Source: Wuchereria bancrofti (taxonomy: Eukaryota > Nematoda > Chromadorea > Rhabditida > Onchocercidae). From it: a DNA stretch of 64,000 bases. Each line of letters starts with the position of its first letter. Positions within the stretch are counted from its first letter, which is position 1. The position numbers were made by a program, and so were the translations under genes. The notes under the pieces were generated by a model. The model ran no database searches. It saw nothing but the letters and a program-made list of their open reading frames with translations, and had not been told where the DNA came from. Positions 62,954 to 64,000 of the stretch are shown here, piece by piece. The stretch covers positions 6,575,177 to 6,639,176 of the forward strand of contig SSBO01000012.1 of assembly GCA_005281725.1 (NCBI GenBank). The letters run 5' to 3'.

Positions 62954-63251
62954 ATGACTCATTAATCATCTCATTTATAATTCTTAGATTTATTCCCATC
63001 GAATTCCAATGCGTTTTTGTTATTCTTATTCAAATCTAAGAGATTCACACATGTTAATCTTCCATTGTTATAATGCTTATACTGTAACTAGATATTTTCA
63101 GCTTTCTTTATGTAAATGAGCAGCTGTTTTATGTTTAATGTAAACCGCTCCCATTTTAAGCATTTATAAACCTTGCGATATTAAGCCGTGATTACATAAG
63201 AATAAAACGTTTTCTCCACGAGCAGTTGGTGTCCGTAAAGCTTTCACAACA
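62954..63251 (+). repeat. 3' long terminal repeat (5' part hidden by gap)
   Basis: Matches 62033-62330 with one substitution over 298 bases and ends with the same TTTCACAACA, followed by the target-site copy GGCAG. Confidence 0.92.
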
Positions 63252-63256
63252 GGCAG

Positions 63257-64000
63257 ATAGTAAATGGGATAAAGTAACCGATGAATAGGACAATGGACGA
63301 AATGGAGAATAAATGACGAACTCAAATTGGGAAGATGAAAAAAGATATGGAATTAGTGCATAGGAGTAGAGGTTTTAAAACGGAGAGCACCGCTTTTGTT
63401 TCGAATGTGAACCAAGGATGGGATGTCTGACTCGGATATTGTCCATCGTGTCCCAAGCTTCCATGTCTTTCTATACTGAAAATTTCTTCCAACACCTGTG
63501 GAGCTATTATACTATTGCCACTCGTCTCCAATATCAGAAAACATTTGTTCAAAATAATTTATTTGGGAGTTCAGCATTAAAAAAAAAAAAAAAACTTTGC
63601 AATAGTCTGTCTCTACTTGAAGTTATCCAGTTTTATGAACGGAAATTGTGCAAGCATTTGCCGAGCCCATTCCTCCATCTATGGATGCATTTTACTATTT
63701 GAAATTGTTTATCCCAAACTGATAAAAAAAAAACTTATTTACAAAAAGTTCTTTCGTTCTTCATATACAAAAATTTATTGGAACATGGGAATCAGGTACA
63801 TAGACTGAAAACTAATACCTACAACTAACTGATCGGCCATCTTACCGACATACGCCTGAAAAGTGATTACTGAAGTTACTGGTAGCAGAATAATGTGTTA
63901 GAAGTGATGTTAAAATTATGCATCGGAATTCCGGTCATTATCAGTAGTCAGTCGGTAAGCCAAAAAATATTCATACTCGTTTCATTCAGGATGGTGAGTG
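63257..64000. other. Right edge of the window, no gene supported
   Basis: Contains poly-A runs (near 63580-63593 and 63723-63731) and open frames on both strands without recognisable motifs. A gene could begin or end beyond the window edge. Confidence 0.35.

Larger units (their letters stand above)
61963..63256 (+). mobile_element. Young LTR retrotransposon, interior largely an assembly gap
   Basis: The 5-base target-site duplication GGCAG (61963-61967 and 63252-63256) flanks the element. The 5' LTR is 61968-62330, starting TGTCGCGAAAGACGCG and ending TTTCACAACA. Just inside is a primer-binding-site-like TTGGTGCCCAAGGTGAGG (62334-62351). The 3' LTR is visible from 62954 to 63251 and differs from the 5' LTR at one of 298 aligned bases (C at 62103, T at 63024). 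Between them lie about 150 bases of internal sequence and a run of N. The 5-base duplication and layout fit a BEL/Pao or Ty3-type element; the class cannot be settled without pol. Confidence 0.92.

Noticed and set aside
62357..62965. Long open frames on both strands across the N run
   Set aside because: They are produced by unknown bases; only the first 41 residues on the plus strand are real sequence.
1..64000. Search by eye for tRNA genes, rRNA genes and CRISPR arrays
   Set aside because: No cloverleaf with A and B boxes, rRNA core sequence or regularly spaced repeat was found; a tRNA scan could still find one I missed.

Overview
The window is nuclear DNA of a small-genome metazoan, most likely a parasitic nematode (perhaps a clade III spirurid or filarial-type worm; the species is inference). 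It is AT-rich by eye. Genes are cut into many exons of about 80-400 bp by short GT..AG introns with nematode-like TTTTCAG, TTGCAG or TTTAG acceptors. Several start codons lie 15-35 bases after a splice acceptor, as expected for spliced-leader trans-splicing. There are no bacterial operons, rRNA genes or CRISPR arrays. All gene models were built by hand by following reading frame and intron phase across splice sites, and the long single-frame ORFs alone miss most of them.

Layout: (1) 465-5186, minus strand: a four-TM-like orphan membrane protein (4342-5186), then at about 0.2 kb a transporter of the MFSD4B/NaGLT1 class (465-4131), possibly one operon. (2) 5.2-12.1 kb: a gene-poor stretch that looks less AT-rich, with TG/CA microsatellites and small duplications. 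(3) 12156-17080, plus: a 13-exon, 810-residue CCCH zinc-finger protein of the ZC3H4/ZC3H6/suppressor-of-sable family. (4) 17.1-25.2 kb: no gene seen. (5) 25260-27707, plus: an eight-exon sphingomyelin synthase with an intact catalytic triad. (6) 29330-36183, minus: a long, mostly hydrophilic orphan protein with an N-myristoylation signal. (7) 36.2-47.8 kb: about 11 kb with no convincing gene. (8) 47832-57212, plus: a 25-exon cadherin of about 1290 residues. Its juxtamembrane region and last repeats resemble protocadherin-15/Cad99C. (9) 58485-58785, minus: a possible 62-residue single-pass membrane protein. (10) 59.6-63.3 kb: LTR-retroelement territory, with two head-to-tail old LTRs and one young element whose interior is an assembly gap of N.

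The genes do not form one pathway. The first two may be co-transcribed. The others are single genes for transcription termination/RNA control (zinc finger), membrane lipid synthesis (SMS) and adhesion or mechanosensory/microvillar linkage (cadherin). The LTR family ties the right half together: an antisense relic lies inside a cadherin intron, and its sequence matches the relics at 60 kb.
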